Shown here in pieces: positions 34,512 to 43,726 of a stretch of DNA of 64,000 nt. Source of the DNA: an uncultured Flavobacteriaceae bacterium. GTDB taxonomy: Bacteria; Bacteroidota; Bacteroidia; Flavobacteriales; Flavobacteriaceae. The stretch lies in assembly GCA_913048115.1 (NCBI GenBank), contig CAJWVI010000007.1, positions 1 to 64,000 on the forward strand, given 5' to 3'. The position numbers were made by a program, and so were the translations under genes. A model generated the notes under the pieces. That model did not search any database, was not told where the DNA came from, and saw only the letters and a program-made list of their open reading frames with translations. Positions within the stretch are counted from its first letter, which is position 1; the number at the start of each line of letters is the position of its first letter.

Positions 34512-36917
34512 ATGGCTAAAAAGAAAACAACAACATCAAATAAACCAAAACAGCCTAGAAAACCTGTCTCGTTTTCTCTTTCAAAACAGCAAAAAATATT
34601 ACTAGGTAGTTTCCTTGCACTTCTAGGTATTGCACTATTATTTTCTTTTACTTCATTTTTATTTACTTGGCAAGCAGACCAAAGTATTGTTGGAGTTTTT
34701 GATAGAACCCTAGAGACAAAAAATTGGCTTAGTACCTTTGGGACCAATATAGCTCACTTTTGCATGTATCAAGGTTTTGGTGTTGCTGCCTATATTTTTG
34801 CCACCCTAGTGACCCTAACTGGTGTGTACTTCTTTTTTGATTACACCAAAAAACAATTAAAGAGATTTTGGTTTTGGGGTATTTTGCTGATGATTTGGAT
34901 TTCTGTGTTTTTTGGTTTTTTTGATACTAATAACGGCATACTAAGCGGCGTTATTGGTTTTGAACTAAATGATTTTTTACAAGACTATGTGGGCTTAACT
35001 GGAACCATATTAGCCATGACATTTTTTGCTATTGTGTATTTGGTCTTACGCTTAAAAATAACCCCAGACAAGGTACAAGATGCCTTGAGAAAAACAAAAA
35101 AAGACATCACAGCAGATTTTTCACAAAGTGATAGCACACAAAACACAGTAGAGAACAACATAGTTTCTACTCAAGAAACTACAAACAATACACCTATTGG
35201 GGCAGAGATACCTCTAGACACAAACCCTAGTCCTATAACCAGTGTAGGAAATTTAGACCCTCAAGAGACTAAAGAAGAAACTACCCCAAATAGCCTCCAA
35301 GAAAACCCTGAGGCAGACGCCACTGAAAGTGAGCTAGCCATGGAGGTAGAACAGGCAAAAGAAGAAGTGATTGTAAAAGAAAACTTGAGTGATAGACTCG
35401 TAAAAGATTTTGGAGAATTTGATCCTACACTAGAATTAAGTAATTACAAATTCCCTACCATTGAACTGCTAAAAGATTATACCGCTGGACAAGGTATTAC
35501 TATCAATCAAGAAGAGCTTGAAGAAAACAAAAATCGCATTGTTGAAACCCTAAATAATTATAAAATTGGTATTGCCAGTATTAAAGCTACCGTAGGGCCA
35601 ACAGTTACCTTATATGAAATTGTTCCAGATGCTGGAATACGTATCTCAAAAATTAAGAACCTAGAAGACGATATTGCCTTATCTCTTTCTGCACTTGGAA
35701 TACGCATCATTGCTCCTATTCCTGGGCGTGGAACCATAGGTATTGAAGTGCCCAACAAAAACCCAAAAACAGTATCCATGCGTTCTACCATTGCCTCTCC
35801 AAAGTTTCAGAGCGCAGAAATGGAGCTTCCCTTAGCCTTAGGTAAAACAATTAGCAATGAAACCTTTGTAGTAGACTTAGCTAAAATGCCTCACTTACTA
35901 ATGGCAGGAGCTACAGGACAAGGAAAGTCTGTAGGCTTAAATGCGATTTTAACCTCCCTGTTGTATAAAAAACATCCTGCAGAGGTGAAATTTGTATTGG
36001 TAGATCCTAAAAAAGTAGAGCTTACCTTATTTAATAAAATTGAACGTCATTACTTGGCTAAATTACCAGGTGATGAAGATGCTATTATCACAGATACAAA
36101 TAAGGTAATTACTACCTTAAACTCTTTGTGCGCAGAAATGGATCAACGATATGATTTATTGAAAAATGCCTACGTGCGTAATATCAAAGAATACAACACC
36201 AAGTTTAAGGAACGTAAGCTAAACCCAGAAGAGGGACACAAATTCTTGCCTTATATAGTACTAGTGATTGATGAGTTTGCAGATTTAATAATGACTGCAG
36301 GAAAAGAGGTGGAAACCCCCATTGCACGGTTAGCGCAATTAGCCCGAGCCATTGGTATACACCTTATTGTGGCAACCCAACGTCCTTCTGTAAATGTAAT
36401 TACCGGTATCATAAAAGCCAATTTCCCTGCGCGTATTGCCTTTAGGGTAACTAGTAAGATTGACTCTCGTACTATTTTGGACAGTGGTGGCGCAGATCAA
36501 TTAATTGGGCGCGGTGATATGCTATATACCCAAGGAAATGAATTAGTAAGAATACAATGTGCTTTTGTTGACACCCCAGAAATTGCAGACATCACAGATT
36601 ATATAGGTGGGCAAAAAGCCTATCCAGATGCCTATATCTTACCTGAGTATGTTGGCGAAGAAGGTGGCACAAATCTTGATAATAATATCAATGAGCGCGA
36701 TGTAATGTTTAGAGAAGCTGCAGAGGTGCTGGTAATAGCTCAACAAGGTTCTGCCTCTTTATTGCAACGTAAGTTAAAATTAGGCTACAACCGTGCAGGT
36801 AGAATCATAGATCAACTAGAAGCTGCAGGTATTGTTGGCCCCTTTGAAGGAAGTAAAGCTAGAAGCGTGTCTGTTTCTACTTTAGAGGCCTTAGACCAAT
36901 TGTTAGAAAACGAATAA
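34512..36917 (+). CDS. ftsK: FtsK/SpoIIIE-family DNA translocase
   Basis: An 801-residue membrane-anchored DNA pump for chromosome segregation at division. Four hydrophobic segments occupy the first about 180 residues, followed by an acidic linker (about 200-300). The motor domain has Walker A GATGQGKSVGLNA near residue 467 and Walker B VLVIDEFADLIM. The C-terminal gamma winged helix contains SASLLQRKLKLGYNRAGRIID. A TATTTTTG at 34484-34491 matches the -7 promoter consensus 20 bases before the start, without a visible -33 box. A LolA-like gene follows after 2 bases. Confidence 0.96.
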   Translation: MAKKKTTTSNKPKQPRKPVSFSLSKQQKILLGSFLALLGIALLFSFTSFLFTWQADQSIVGVFDRTLETKNWLSTFGTNIAHFCMYQGFGVAAYIFATLVTLTGVYFFFDYTKKQLKRFWFWGILLMIWISVFFGFFDTNNGILSGVIGFELNDFLQDYVGLTGTILAMTFFAIVYLVLRLKITPDKVQDALRKTKKDITADFSQSDSTQNTVENNIVSTQETTNNTPIGAEIPLDTNPSPITSVGNLDPQETKEETTPNSLQENPEADATESELAMEVEQAKEEVIVKENLSDRLVKDFGEFDPTLELSNYKFPTIELLKDYTAGQGITINQEELEENKNRIVETLNNYKIGIASIKATVGPTVTLYEIVPDAGIRISKIKNLEDDIALSLSALGIRIIAPIPGRGTIGIEVPNKNPKTVSMRSTIASPKFQSAEMELPLALGKTISNETFVVDLAKMPHLLMAGATGQGKSVGLNAILTSLLYKKHPAEVKFVLVDPKKVELTLFNKIERHYLAKLPGDEDAIITDTNKVITTLNSLCAEMDQRYDLLKNAYVRNIKEYNTKFKERKLNPEEGHKFLPYIVLVIDEFADLIMTAGKEVETPIARLAQLARAIGIHLIVATQRPSVNVITGIIKANFPARIAFRVTSKIDSRTILDSGGADQLIGRGDMLYTQGNELVRIQCAFVDTPEIADITDYIGGQKAYPDAYILPEYVGEEGGTNLDNNINERDVMFREAAEVLVIAQQGSASLLQRKLKLGYNRAGRIIDQLEAAGIVGPFEGSKARSVSVSTLEALDQLLENE

Positions 36918-36919
36918 AA

Positions 36920-37561
36920 ATGATGAAAATAGTTTTAAGTATATTCATATTTATAGCCACTACTGCAACCTATGCTCAAAATGCAACAGCATTGCTAAAA
37001 GAGGTTTCTACCAAAGTAAGAAGCTATGACAATGTACAAATCGAGTTTAAATACAACTTAAACAACCAAAAAGAACGTGTTAACCAAGACACGCGCGGAG
37101 ATGTCACTCTCTCTGGCGATAACTACATTTTAAACATGTTAGGGCTCACCCGCATGTTTGATGGCACATCTATTTACACCATTGTATCAGAGGATGAAGA
37201 AGTAACGATTTCTTCATTTAATAGTGAAGATGAAAAAGACATCACTCCCTCTGAAATGTTAACCTTTTACGAGTCTGGCTATGATTCAAAAATGGGGCTT
37301 GTGGAAACTATAAAAGGAAGAAAAATTCAATTTGTGAAATTAACACCTATTGATAGTGATGCCGAAATTAAAAAAATCTATTTGGGTATTGACAAAAAGA
37401 CAAAACACATCTATAAATTAATACAAATAGACAGCAAAGGCACAAAATATACCTTAACGGTTCAATCCTTTAAGACAAATCTGCCTCTTTCAAAAACCTT
37501 ATTTACTTTTAACGAGGCAACGTACGCCAAAAAGGGGTACTACATTAATAAGTTGGACTAA
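36920..37561 (+). CDS. LolA-like outer-membrane lipoprotein carrier protein
   Basis: A 213-residue periplasmic protein with a signal peptide ending near TATYAQ. The body matches the LolA/DUF4292-like half-barrel, with GDVTLSGDNYILNMLGLTRMFDG and the later IDSDAEIKKIYLGIDKKTKHIY strand pattern. It should shuttle lipoproteins, or act similarly in envelope biogenesis. It starts 2 bases after ftsK and ends 9 bases before the LptF/LptG-like gene, a gene order often seen in Bacteroidota. An ATG three bases downstream of the chosen start is equally possible. Confidence 0.88.
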   Translation: MMKIVLSIFIFIATTATYAQNATALLKEVSTKVRSYDNVQIEFKYNLNNQKERVNQDTRGDVTLSGDNYILNMLGLTRMFDGTSIYTIVSEDEEVTISSFNSEDEKDITPSEMLTFYESGYDSKMGLVETIKGRKIQFVKLTPIDSDAEIKKIYLGIDKKTKHIYKLIQIDSKGTKYTLTVQSFKTNLPLSKTLFTFNEATYAKKGYYINKLD

Positions 37562-37570
37562 CTACTTGGT

Positions 37571-39016
37571 TTGAAAATACTAGACAGGTACATATTGGTT
37601 ACATACTTGAGGACGTTTTTTAGCGTCTTCATTATTTTGATGTTTATTTTTGTGCTACAAACTATTTGGTTGTACATCGCAGAACTTGCAGGCAAAGACA
37701 TTGATTTTCTCATCATCCTAAAGTTTTTATGGTTTTTCACACCTAAGCTAATACCTTTAGTACTTCCGCTCACTATTTTAGTAACCTCTCTAATGGTATT
37801 TGGAGGTTTTTCTGAGCGGTATGAGTTTGCTGCCATGAAATCAACAGGTATTTCATTACAGCGAGCTATGCGAAGTCTCACAGTCTTTATACTAGGCTTG
37901 GCATTAACTGCTTTTTTCTTTGCTAACAATATCATTCCGTATTCTGAATATAAGTGGCAAAACTTACGTAGAAATCTAGCACAGGTAAGTCCTTCTATGG
38001 TAATAAATGAAGGTCAGTTTAGTCAAATTGGGGAAGGTTTCAATATCAAAGTAGATGAGAAGTCTGGAGAAAACAAAGAGTTCCTTCGAGGCATTATTAT
38101 TCATGAAAAGAATCCAGCAAAGCCCAACGGAAATTATATTGTAACCATTGCTGCAACAGGAGAGTTTAGAAGTCAAGAAGGCAGTAATACCTTATCTCTT
38201 ATTCTTAATGACGGTTCTAGATATGAGGATATTCAAGAAAGGGACATCAGAAAACGAGAGCGCATGCCTTTTGCTAAGACTGATTTTAAACAATATACAG
38301 TTAATATAGACCTCACAGAATTAAACAATACAGACATTGATCGTGAAAATGATTTGAGCAATCAAAATATGTTTAACATGCGAGAGTTATTTATAGAAAT
38401 TGATTCTCTATCTCAAGGGTATAGCAAAGACATAGAAAGTTTTGCAAATAACAGTTATTATAGAACTGGGTTTTCAAAATTTAAAAACACAAAAATTAAG
38501 GCAAAGCAACTTCCAGATAGTATTGACTCTTACATGGATGTGTTTTCACAAAAACGCCAAACCGAGATAGCAAAGATGGCACTAAACAATGCCAAAGGCA
38601 CTTTGCAAACTATCGACGCTAAAAGAAAACAATACAAAATAAAGACAAAACGACTCAATAAATATGAGATGTCATTACACGACAAACAGGTACTACCTAT
38701 AGCATGTATTATCTTGTTTTTTGTAGGAGCTCCCTTAGGCGCTATTATTCGTAAAGGCGGTATGGGCTTGCCAATGGTCGTGGCTGTTTTATTGTTTTTA
38801 ACCTATCATTTCATTGGTATTTTTGCTAAAAACAGTGCAGAAGATGGAACCCTGCATCCATTTATCGCCACCTGGCTGAGTACTTTTATTATGTTTCCAT
38901 TGAGCATATGGTTAACCTATAGAGCCACTACAGATCAAGGTGTCTTTGACTTAGAAACCTTTGTTGGAAGATTTGTAAAACTGTTTAAGAAAAAAGAAAA
39001 AGACCCAAAGAAATAA
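37571..39016 (+). CDS. LptF/LptG-family permease (YjgP/YjgQ)
   Basis: A 481-residue inner-membrane protein of the LPS transport ABC permease family. Three hydrophobic segments lie in the first about 120 residues (from RYILVTYLRTFFSVFIILMF) and three near the C-terminus (LPIACIILFFVGAPLGAIIRKGG), flanking a large periplasmic beta-jellyroll region. The start is a TTG at 37571, giving MKILDRYI, the family N-terminus. It follows the LolA-like gene. Which of LptF or LptG it represents cannot be decided. Its C-terminal half carries a charged insert. Confidence 0.9.
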   Translation: MKILDRYILVTYLRTFFSVFIILMFIFVLQTIWLYIAELAGKDIDFLIILKFLWFFTPKLIPLVLPLTILVTSLMVFGGFSERYEFAAMKSTGISLQRAMRSLTVFILGLALTAFFFANNIIPYSEYKWQNLRRNLAQVSPSMVINEGQFSQIGEGFNIKVDEKSGENKEFLRGIIIHEKNPAKPNGNYIVTIAATGEFRSQEGSNTLSLILNDGSRYEDIQERDIRKRERMPFAKTDFKQYTVNIDLTELNNTDIDRENDLSNQNMFNMRELFIEIDSLSQGYSKDIESFANNSYYRTGFSKFKNTKIKAKQLPDSIDSYMDVFSQKRQTEIAKMALNNAKGTLQTIDAKRKQYKIKTKRLNKYEMSLHDKQVLPIACIILFFVGAPLGAIIRKGGMGLPMVVAVLLFLTYHFIGIFAKNSAEDGTLHPFIATWLSTFIMFPLSIWLTYRATTDQGVFDLETFVGRFVKLFKKKEKDPKK

Positions 39017-39110
39017 CTCTTTTAAAATCATTAGAAGTTATCAGCATAGATATTAAAATAGTATAAGAAATTAATATTTCAGAAACTAAAAAGCAAACAT
39101 ACTTTAAAAA

Positions 39111-39131
39111 AGAAGGTGACAAACACCTTCT
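39111..39131. terminator. Weak hairpin after the LptF/LptG-like gene
   Basis: An 8-bp stem (AGAAGGTG at 39111-39118 with CACCTTCT at 39124-39131) encloses a 5-base loop. It is preceded by an A-run but followed only by AAATTGTTT, so it is a weak terminator candidate. Confidence 0.35.
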
Positions 39132-39181
39132 AAATTGTTTAACTTAACCAAATATTTAACACCCATACACCACACACAACT

Positions 39182-40150
39182 ATGAATAAAGATCAATTCA
39201 CAGAAAACCTTAGCCTACCTGTAGTAGCGGCGCCTATGTTTTTAATTTCTGGACCAGAGCTTGTTATTGAAGCTTGTAAGAACGGTATTGTAGGTACTTT
39301 CCCCGCATTAAACCAACGTACTACCGAAGGTTTTGAAGCATGGGTTGTGCAAATAAAAACGGAGCTAGAAGCCTGGGAAAAAGAAACAGGTAAGAAAGCA
39401 GCTCCTTTTGGAGTAAATCTCATTGTACATTTCAGCAATCCTAGAATTGAAGCAGATGTACATGTGTGTGTAAAACATAAAGTGCCACTAATTATTACCT
39501 CTTTGGGCGCTATTAGCCTTGTTGTTGATGCTGTTCATAGTTATGGCGGCTTGGTTTTTCATGATGTAATTAAAAGACGTCATGCAGAAAAAGCCATTGA
39601 AGCAGGTGTTGATGGTTTGATACTAGTATGCGCTGGTGCTGGAGGACACGCAGGAACCCTTCACCCTGTTCCATTTATAAACGAAATCAAAAAGATTTTT
39701 GATGGTTTTATATTATTATCTGGAGCATTAAGTACTGGGCAAGACGTTGCAAGTGCTATGCAAATGGGTGCAGATTTGGCCTATATGGGAACTCGTTTTA
39801 TAAATACCACAGAAAGCGAAGCAAATCAAGAATACAGAGATATGATTATTGCCTCTGAAACAAAAGACATCACCTATACTGCTGCTATTAGTGGTGTAAG
39901 TGCTAACTTTTTAAGTAAGAGTTTAGACAATGCTGGTATCACTCAACAACAAAGAGAAAGCAAAGGTAAAATAGATTTTGGTAAGGAGATGGACACAGAG
40001 GCCAAGGCATGGAAAACCATCTGGTCTGCTGGTCAAGGGGTAACAACTATTGAGGACAACCTACCAATTAAAGAATTACTCCTTGGCATGAAAACAGAAT
40101 TTAAAGATGCAATTGCCAAACAGCAAGCTATTGCAAAAAAATACAGTTAA
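39182..40150 (+). CDS. Nitronate monooxygenase family protein
   Basis: A 322-residue FMN-dependent TIM-barrel protein of the 2-nitropropane dioxygenase family. Visible blocks are VVAAPMFLISGPELVIEACKNGIVGTFPA, the VCAGAGGHAGTLHP glycine-rich stretch with the conserved His, and the phosphate-binding LSGALSTGQDVASAMQMGADLAYMGTRF. It probably detoxifies alkyl nitronates, but the natural substrate is not deducible. Its stop overlaps the 3' end of the convergent SDR gene by 4 bases. Confidence 0.9.
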   Translation: MNKDQFTENLSLPVVAAPMFLISGPELVIEACKNGIVGTFPALNQRTTEGFEAWVVQIKTELEAWEKETGKKAAPFGVNLIVHFSNPRIEADVHVCVKHKVPLIITSLGAISLVVDAVHSYGGLVFHDVIKRRHAEKAIEAGVDGLILVCAGAGGHAGTLHPVPFINEIKKIFDGFILLSGALSTGQDVASAMQMGADLAYMGTRFINTTESEANQEYRDMIIASETKDITYTAAISGVSANFLSKSLDNAGITQQQRESKGKIDFGKEMDTEAKAWKTIWSAGQGVTTIEDNLPIKELLLGMKTEFKDAIAKQQAIAKKYS

Positions 40151-40953
40151 AGTTTATAATGATTCATTAATAATTTCTCATACATTTTTGAAGGCAAAAC
40201 CTTCTTAAGCACAATAGAAAATTTTTGCATAAAAGCACCCACGGTATATCGTACTTTGGGTGTTTTTTTATTGATAATCTTATAAACAGCTGCTGCCATT
40301 TGGTGTGGATCTTGCCCACTATCAACATCTGCATCCATCATTGCCAATGTAGCACTGTATGCTTTTTTATAGGGAGAGCCATCTAGTTTTGGGGCATGGT
40401 ATCTGCCCGCAGCGATATTGGTAGCAAAATCTCCAGGCGCCACATTGCTCATGTGTATGCCAAATTGCAGCAATTCCATTCTATAGGCTTCGGTCGTTAT
40501 TTCTAGGGCTGCTTTGGTGGCAGAGTAAATTCCTCTGTAAGGTAAGCCCATATATCCAGCTATAGAGGTTATGTTTATAATATGACCACATTGCTGAAGA
40601 CGCATTGTAGGTAAAACTTCATTTGTTATTTGTATCGGGCCATACACATTGGTTGCAAAAACGTTGTGTATTTCTTCAATAGGAGTTTCTTCAATAGGGC
40701 CCGTAATTCCAACACCTGCATTATTAATAAGAATATCTAGTGTTGCTTCTCTTTCAAGAAGTGAGGCCACACAGGCTTTAATACTAGCTGTACTGGTAAC
40801 ATCTAGTTGTAGTAAAGCAAATGGGAAATCTGCCTTAAAACGATCTGGGTTTCTACTTGTTCCATAGACTTTATAATCTTTAGTAACCAAGTATTCTCCA
40901 ATAGCTTTACCAATACCTGAGGACCCTCCTGTAATTAAGACAACTTTTTTCAT
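40147..40953 (-). CDS. Short-chain dehydrogenase/reductase
   Basis: A 268-residue SDR. The Rossmann motif is ITGGSSGIGKAIGEYL, the NNAG motif is present as LINNAGVG, and the catalytic Tyr and Lys lie in YSATKAALE after a Ser-containing ITSIAGYMG. The C-terminal about 60 residues are basic and do not suggest a membrane segment. Substrate is unknown. It converges with the nitronate monooxygenase gene, overlapping by 4 bases, so the two are not an operon. Confidence 0.9.
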   Translation of the reverse strand: MKKVVLITGGSSGIGKAIGEYLVTKDYKVYGTSRNPDRFKADFPFALLQLDVTSTASIKACVASLLEREATLDILINNAGVGITGPIEETPIEEIHNVFATNVYGPIQITNEVLPTMRLQQCGHIINITSIAGYMGLPYRGIYSATKAALEITTEAYRMELLQFGIHMSNVAPGDFATNIAAGRYHAPKLDGSPYKKAYSATLAMMDADVDSGQDPHQMAAAVYKIINKKTPKVRYTVGAFMQKFSIVLKKVLPSKMYEKLLMNHYKL

Positions 40954-41107
40954 AGTTTATATATTCCTGCAAAGATTAAATTATAGTAGTTACCATACAA
41001 CAAATGATCGTTTTTATTAAAAAACAGGTTCTTTATAATCTGCTATTTTATGTAACAAATAGCACGACAACTCGTCAAACACATAAGTAACTTAAAAACA
41101 TTTGTTC

Positions 41108-42019
41108 TTGGAAACAATTCTTAGTATTGAAAACCTTACTAAAAAATTTGGAACCCTAACGGCGGTAGACAATCTTTCTTTCTCGATTGAAAAAGGAAAT
41201 GTATATGGCATATTAGGTCCTAACGGAAGTGGTAAATCTACCACCCTAGGTATTGTATTAAATGTAGTAAATAAAACTACAGGAAACTTTGCCTGGTTTG
41301 GGGCAAACGTCTCAACCCATAATGCCCTAAAAAAAGTGGGTGCCATTATTGAGCGCCCTAACTTTTACCCATATATGACAGCCAAACAAAACCTCGAGTT
41401 GGTCTGTAAAATTAAAGGGGTAGACACCACCCAGGTACAAAACACACTAGAGATTGTTGGCCTACTAGATCGCCAAGATGATAAATTCCAGGGATTTTCT
41501 TTAGGTATGAAACAACGCCTTGCTATTGCTTCAGCATTATTAAACACGCCAGAAATTTTAATTCTAGATGAACCAACAAACGGCTTGGATCCTCAAGGAA
41601 TTCATCAAATTAGGAAGATTATTCAAAAAATAGCTTCAGAAGGAACAACCATTTTATTGGCCTCTCACCTTCTAGATGAAGTTGAAAAAGTATGTACCCA
41701 TGTGGTGGTTCTTAACAAAGGTAAAAGCCTGTTTGTAGGAAAAGTAGAAGACATGAATACAAGTTTTGGTTTTGTTACACTAAAGTGTGATACCATGCCA
41801 GCTCTAAAAACAATACTCGAGGAAAACCTATCTTTTGGTAGTATCAAAGAAGAAGGAGATTTTTTAGTAGCATACCTAAAACAAGAGATGGACCCAGCAA
41901 AGCTTAATACACTATTATTTGAAAAAGGAATTACCCTCTCTCATCTAGTAAAACGTAAAGAAAGTCTAGAAGAGAGATTCTTAGCCTTGACAAAAAAACC
42001 AGAACAAACTCACAACTAG
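41108..42019 (+). CDS. ABC transporter ATP-binding protein
   Basis: A cytoplasmic ATPase of the ABC-2 exporter type. Walker A is GPNGSGKSTT, the signature is FSLGMKQRLAIA, and Walker B is LILDEPTNGLDP, followed by the switch His in LASHLLDE. No ATG start exists. I prefer the TTG at 41108, giving METILSIENLTKKFG as in family N-termini, but a TTG at 41102 is also open. It pairs with the permease gene 6 bases downstream. The cargo is unknown; similar pairs export lipids, peptides or antibiotics. Confidence 0.92.
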   Translation: METILSIENLTKKFGTLTAVDNLSFSIEKGNVYGILGPNGSGKSTTLGIVLNVVNKTTGNFAWFGANVSTHNALKKVGAIIERPNFYPYMTAKQNLELVCKIKGVDTTQVQNTLEIVGLLDRQDDKFQGFSLGMKQRLAIASALLNTPEILILDEPTNGLDPQGIHQIRKIIQKIASEGTTILLASHLLDEVEKVCTHVVVLNKGKSLFVGKVEDMNTSFGFVTLKCDTMPALKTILEENLSFGSIKEEGDFLVAYLKQEMDPAKLNTLLFEKGITLSHLVKRKESLEERFLALTKKPEQTHN

Positions 42020-42025
42020 ATCAAA

Positions 42026-42865
42026 ATGCTTAGATTACTTTCTATAGAACTCGATAAAATAAAACGCAACAAAGCAGCAAAGGTTATTACCCTTGTCTAC
42101 GGCTCACTCATACTAGGTATTTCATTAATTGCCTCTTATGAATTTGATTTTGCTGGAATAAATTTTAGAATTGCAGATCAAGGTATTTTTAATTTTCCTT
42201 TTATCTGGCACTTTAACGGCTTTATGGCTTCATGGCTTAAAATTTTCTTTGCCATTGTCATTGTCTCTATTGTTGCCAATGAATACAGCTATAACACGTT
42301 AAAACAAAATCTTATTGATGGCTTAAGCAAAAAAGAGTTTATTGCTTCAAAGTTCTTAGCGGTGCTCCTTTTCTCTGTAATCTCTTGCCTGTTTCTATTT
42401 ATAGTGTCGATGACATTAGGGCTCGTATTTAGTGACTTTACAGAAATAGGAATCATCTTTAGTGACTTGCAATACATGCTAGGATATTTCATAAAACTAA
42501 TCACCTTTTTTAGTTTTTGTATGTTTTTAGGCATCTGGATTAAACGATCTGCCTTTGCACTGGGTTTTCTAGGAGTATGGCAAGTTTTTGAAGCAATGAT
42601 TTATATATTTTTTAGCTGGCTAAAAAATAAAAAAGATATTGACCTTATTGATAATGTATATAATTTATTACCACTTAACGCCATGTCAGACTTAATTGTA
42701 GAGCCTTTTACAAGGTTGGGCGCAGTACAAACATTGGCCAACCAAGTGGGTGAAAGCTTTGATAAATCTTATGATGTACCTTGGTATTCTATTGTAATAT
42801 GTTTGGTGTGGACAACACTTTTTGTATACTGGTCTTATCTAATTTTGAAACGTCGAGATTTATAA
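42026..42865 (+). CDS. ABC-2 type transporter permease
   Basis: A 279-residue inner-membrane protein with six hydrophobic segments, starting with the short cytoplasmic lead LRLLSIELDKIKRNKAAK typical of ABC-2 permeases. It has the SIVANEYSYNTLKQNLIDGLSKKEF segment, which is the usual coupling helix. It follows the ATP-binding protein by 6 bases and forms the membrane half of the exporter. Cargo is unknown. Confidence 0.9.
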   Translation: MLRLLSIELDKIKRNKAAKVITLVYGSLILGISLIASYEFDFAGINFRIADQGIFNFPFIWHFNGFMASWLKIFFAIVIVSIVANEYSYNTLKQNLIDGLSKKEFIASKFLAVLLFSVISCLFLFIVSMTLGLVFSDFTEIGIIFSDLQYMLGYFIKLITFFSFCMFLGIWIKRSAFALGFLGVWQVFEAMIYIFFSWLKNKKDIDLIDNVYNLLPLNAMSDLIVEPFTRLGAVQTLANQVGESFDKSYDVPWYSIVICLVWTTLFVYWSYLILKRRDL

Positions 42866-42898
42866 AACATCATAAAAGCCCTGCCCTAACCTATCGCT

Positions 42899-42926
42899 AA
42901 AAAAGCCTTGATTCAAAAAAAAGGCT
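42899..42926 (-). terminator. Terminator of the InaA-like kinase gene
   Basis: On the minus strand AGCCTT (42926-42921) pairs with AAGGCT (42909-42904) and is followed by a run of T residues. The hairpin overlaps the stop codon at 42925-42927. It lies in the convergent gap after the ABC permease. Confidence 0.5.
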
Positions 42927-43680
42927 AAAACTTTAATGTACGTTTTCTAATTTTTCTTTGGTTTGCTTTGCCTTGAAATTCTTTACTATAGCCTAGCATA
43001 AGAGCATGAACCTTAGAAGTAGGCGCCCCATATAATCTTGCATATTCTGGAGCTATTATGTGTATCATTTTTTTGGACAACCACATGCGCCTAAAATTAT
43101 GCATGCGCTTTTCAAGAGACATAGATTCAAAGCGCATTCTATTTAAATCTATTAAATAAAAATCATAGGTATTATTTTCTGAAATAGTAATCAAGGTATT
43201 TCCTGGAGAATGATCTAAGAAATTGATGTTGTTTTCATGTAAATCAAAGGTAAATGCCGCAAACTGTGTTAAAATTTCATCTCTATTTGGATACTCTGGA
43301 GCATGATTTAAGACTCTAAAATCTAAATCATACGCAACATATTCACTTACATAATAACTCTCTTTAAGACCTCCACTATACCGCTGTGCATATGCAATAG
43401 GAAATGGAGTCTTTATCCCTGCATCAATAAGCTTTGTAGCATATTTAAAAGAACGCTCTGCCTTACTTTCTCTAAGATACTGATACACTAAGGCTTGAAA
43501 AAAACTAGGAGTCTTAAACTTTTTAATGGTTAGGGTAACACCATCCAAGGTCGCTTTTTTAATAACATTACGGTCACCTTTAGTAAGGTATTGGCCAGTA
43601 TTTTCAAAATCTGCTAGGAGTTTTGAAAGAGCTGTTTCTAAGTTTACAAAATTAGGATGTACAACGAGCGCTAATGACAT
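42925..43680 (-). CDS. InaA/Kdo-kinase-like lipopolysaccharide kinase
   Basis: A 251-residue protein with a protein-kinase-like fold related to InaA and Kdo kinase KdkA. The catalytic region NINFLDHSPGNTLI corresponds to the H-D-x-x-x-x-N loop with a His-containing variant, and FYLIDLNRMRF holds the metal-binding Asp. The nucleotide Lys is probably in VTLTIKKFK. It probably phosphorylates the inner LPS core. It is divergent from the GT9 gene at 43727, which supports an LPS-core role. Exact substrate is inference. Confidence 0.78.
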   Translation of the reverse strand: MSLALVVHPNFVNLETALSKLLADFENTGQYLTKGDRNVIKKATLDGVTLTIKKFKTPSFFQALVYQYLRESKAERSFKYATKLIDAGIKTPFPIAYAQRYSGGLKESYYVSEYVAYDLDFRVLNHAPEYPNRDEILTQFAAFTFDLHENNINFLDHSPGNTLITISENNTYDFYLIDLNRMRFESMSLEKRMHNFRRMWLSKKMIHIIAPEYARLYGAPTSKVHALMLGYSKEFQGKANQRKIRKRTLKF

Positions 43681-43726
43681 TAATAAATTTTAGATACGTT
43701 TAAAAAAAAGGTATTTTGCGAAGATA

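Noticed and set aside
41042-41063. Short inverted repeat GCTATTT/AAATAGC before the ABC genes
   Set aside because: A 7-bp stem with an 8-base loop is expected often by chance in AT-rich DNA, and no second copy or T run supports a function.
41108-42865. ABC pair as a bacteriocin or antibiotic self-immunity system
   Set aside because: No precursor peptide, peptidase or lantibiotic gene adjoins it. It is described as an exporter of unknown cargo.
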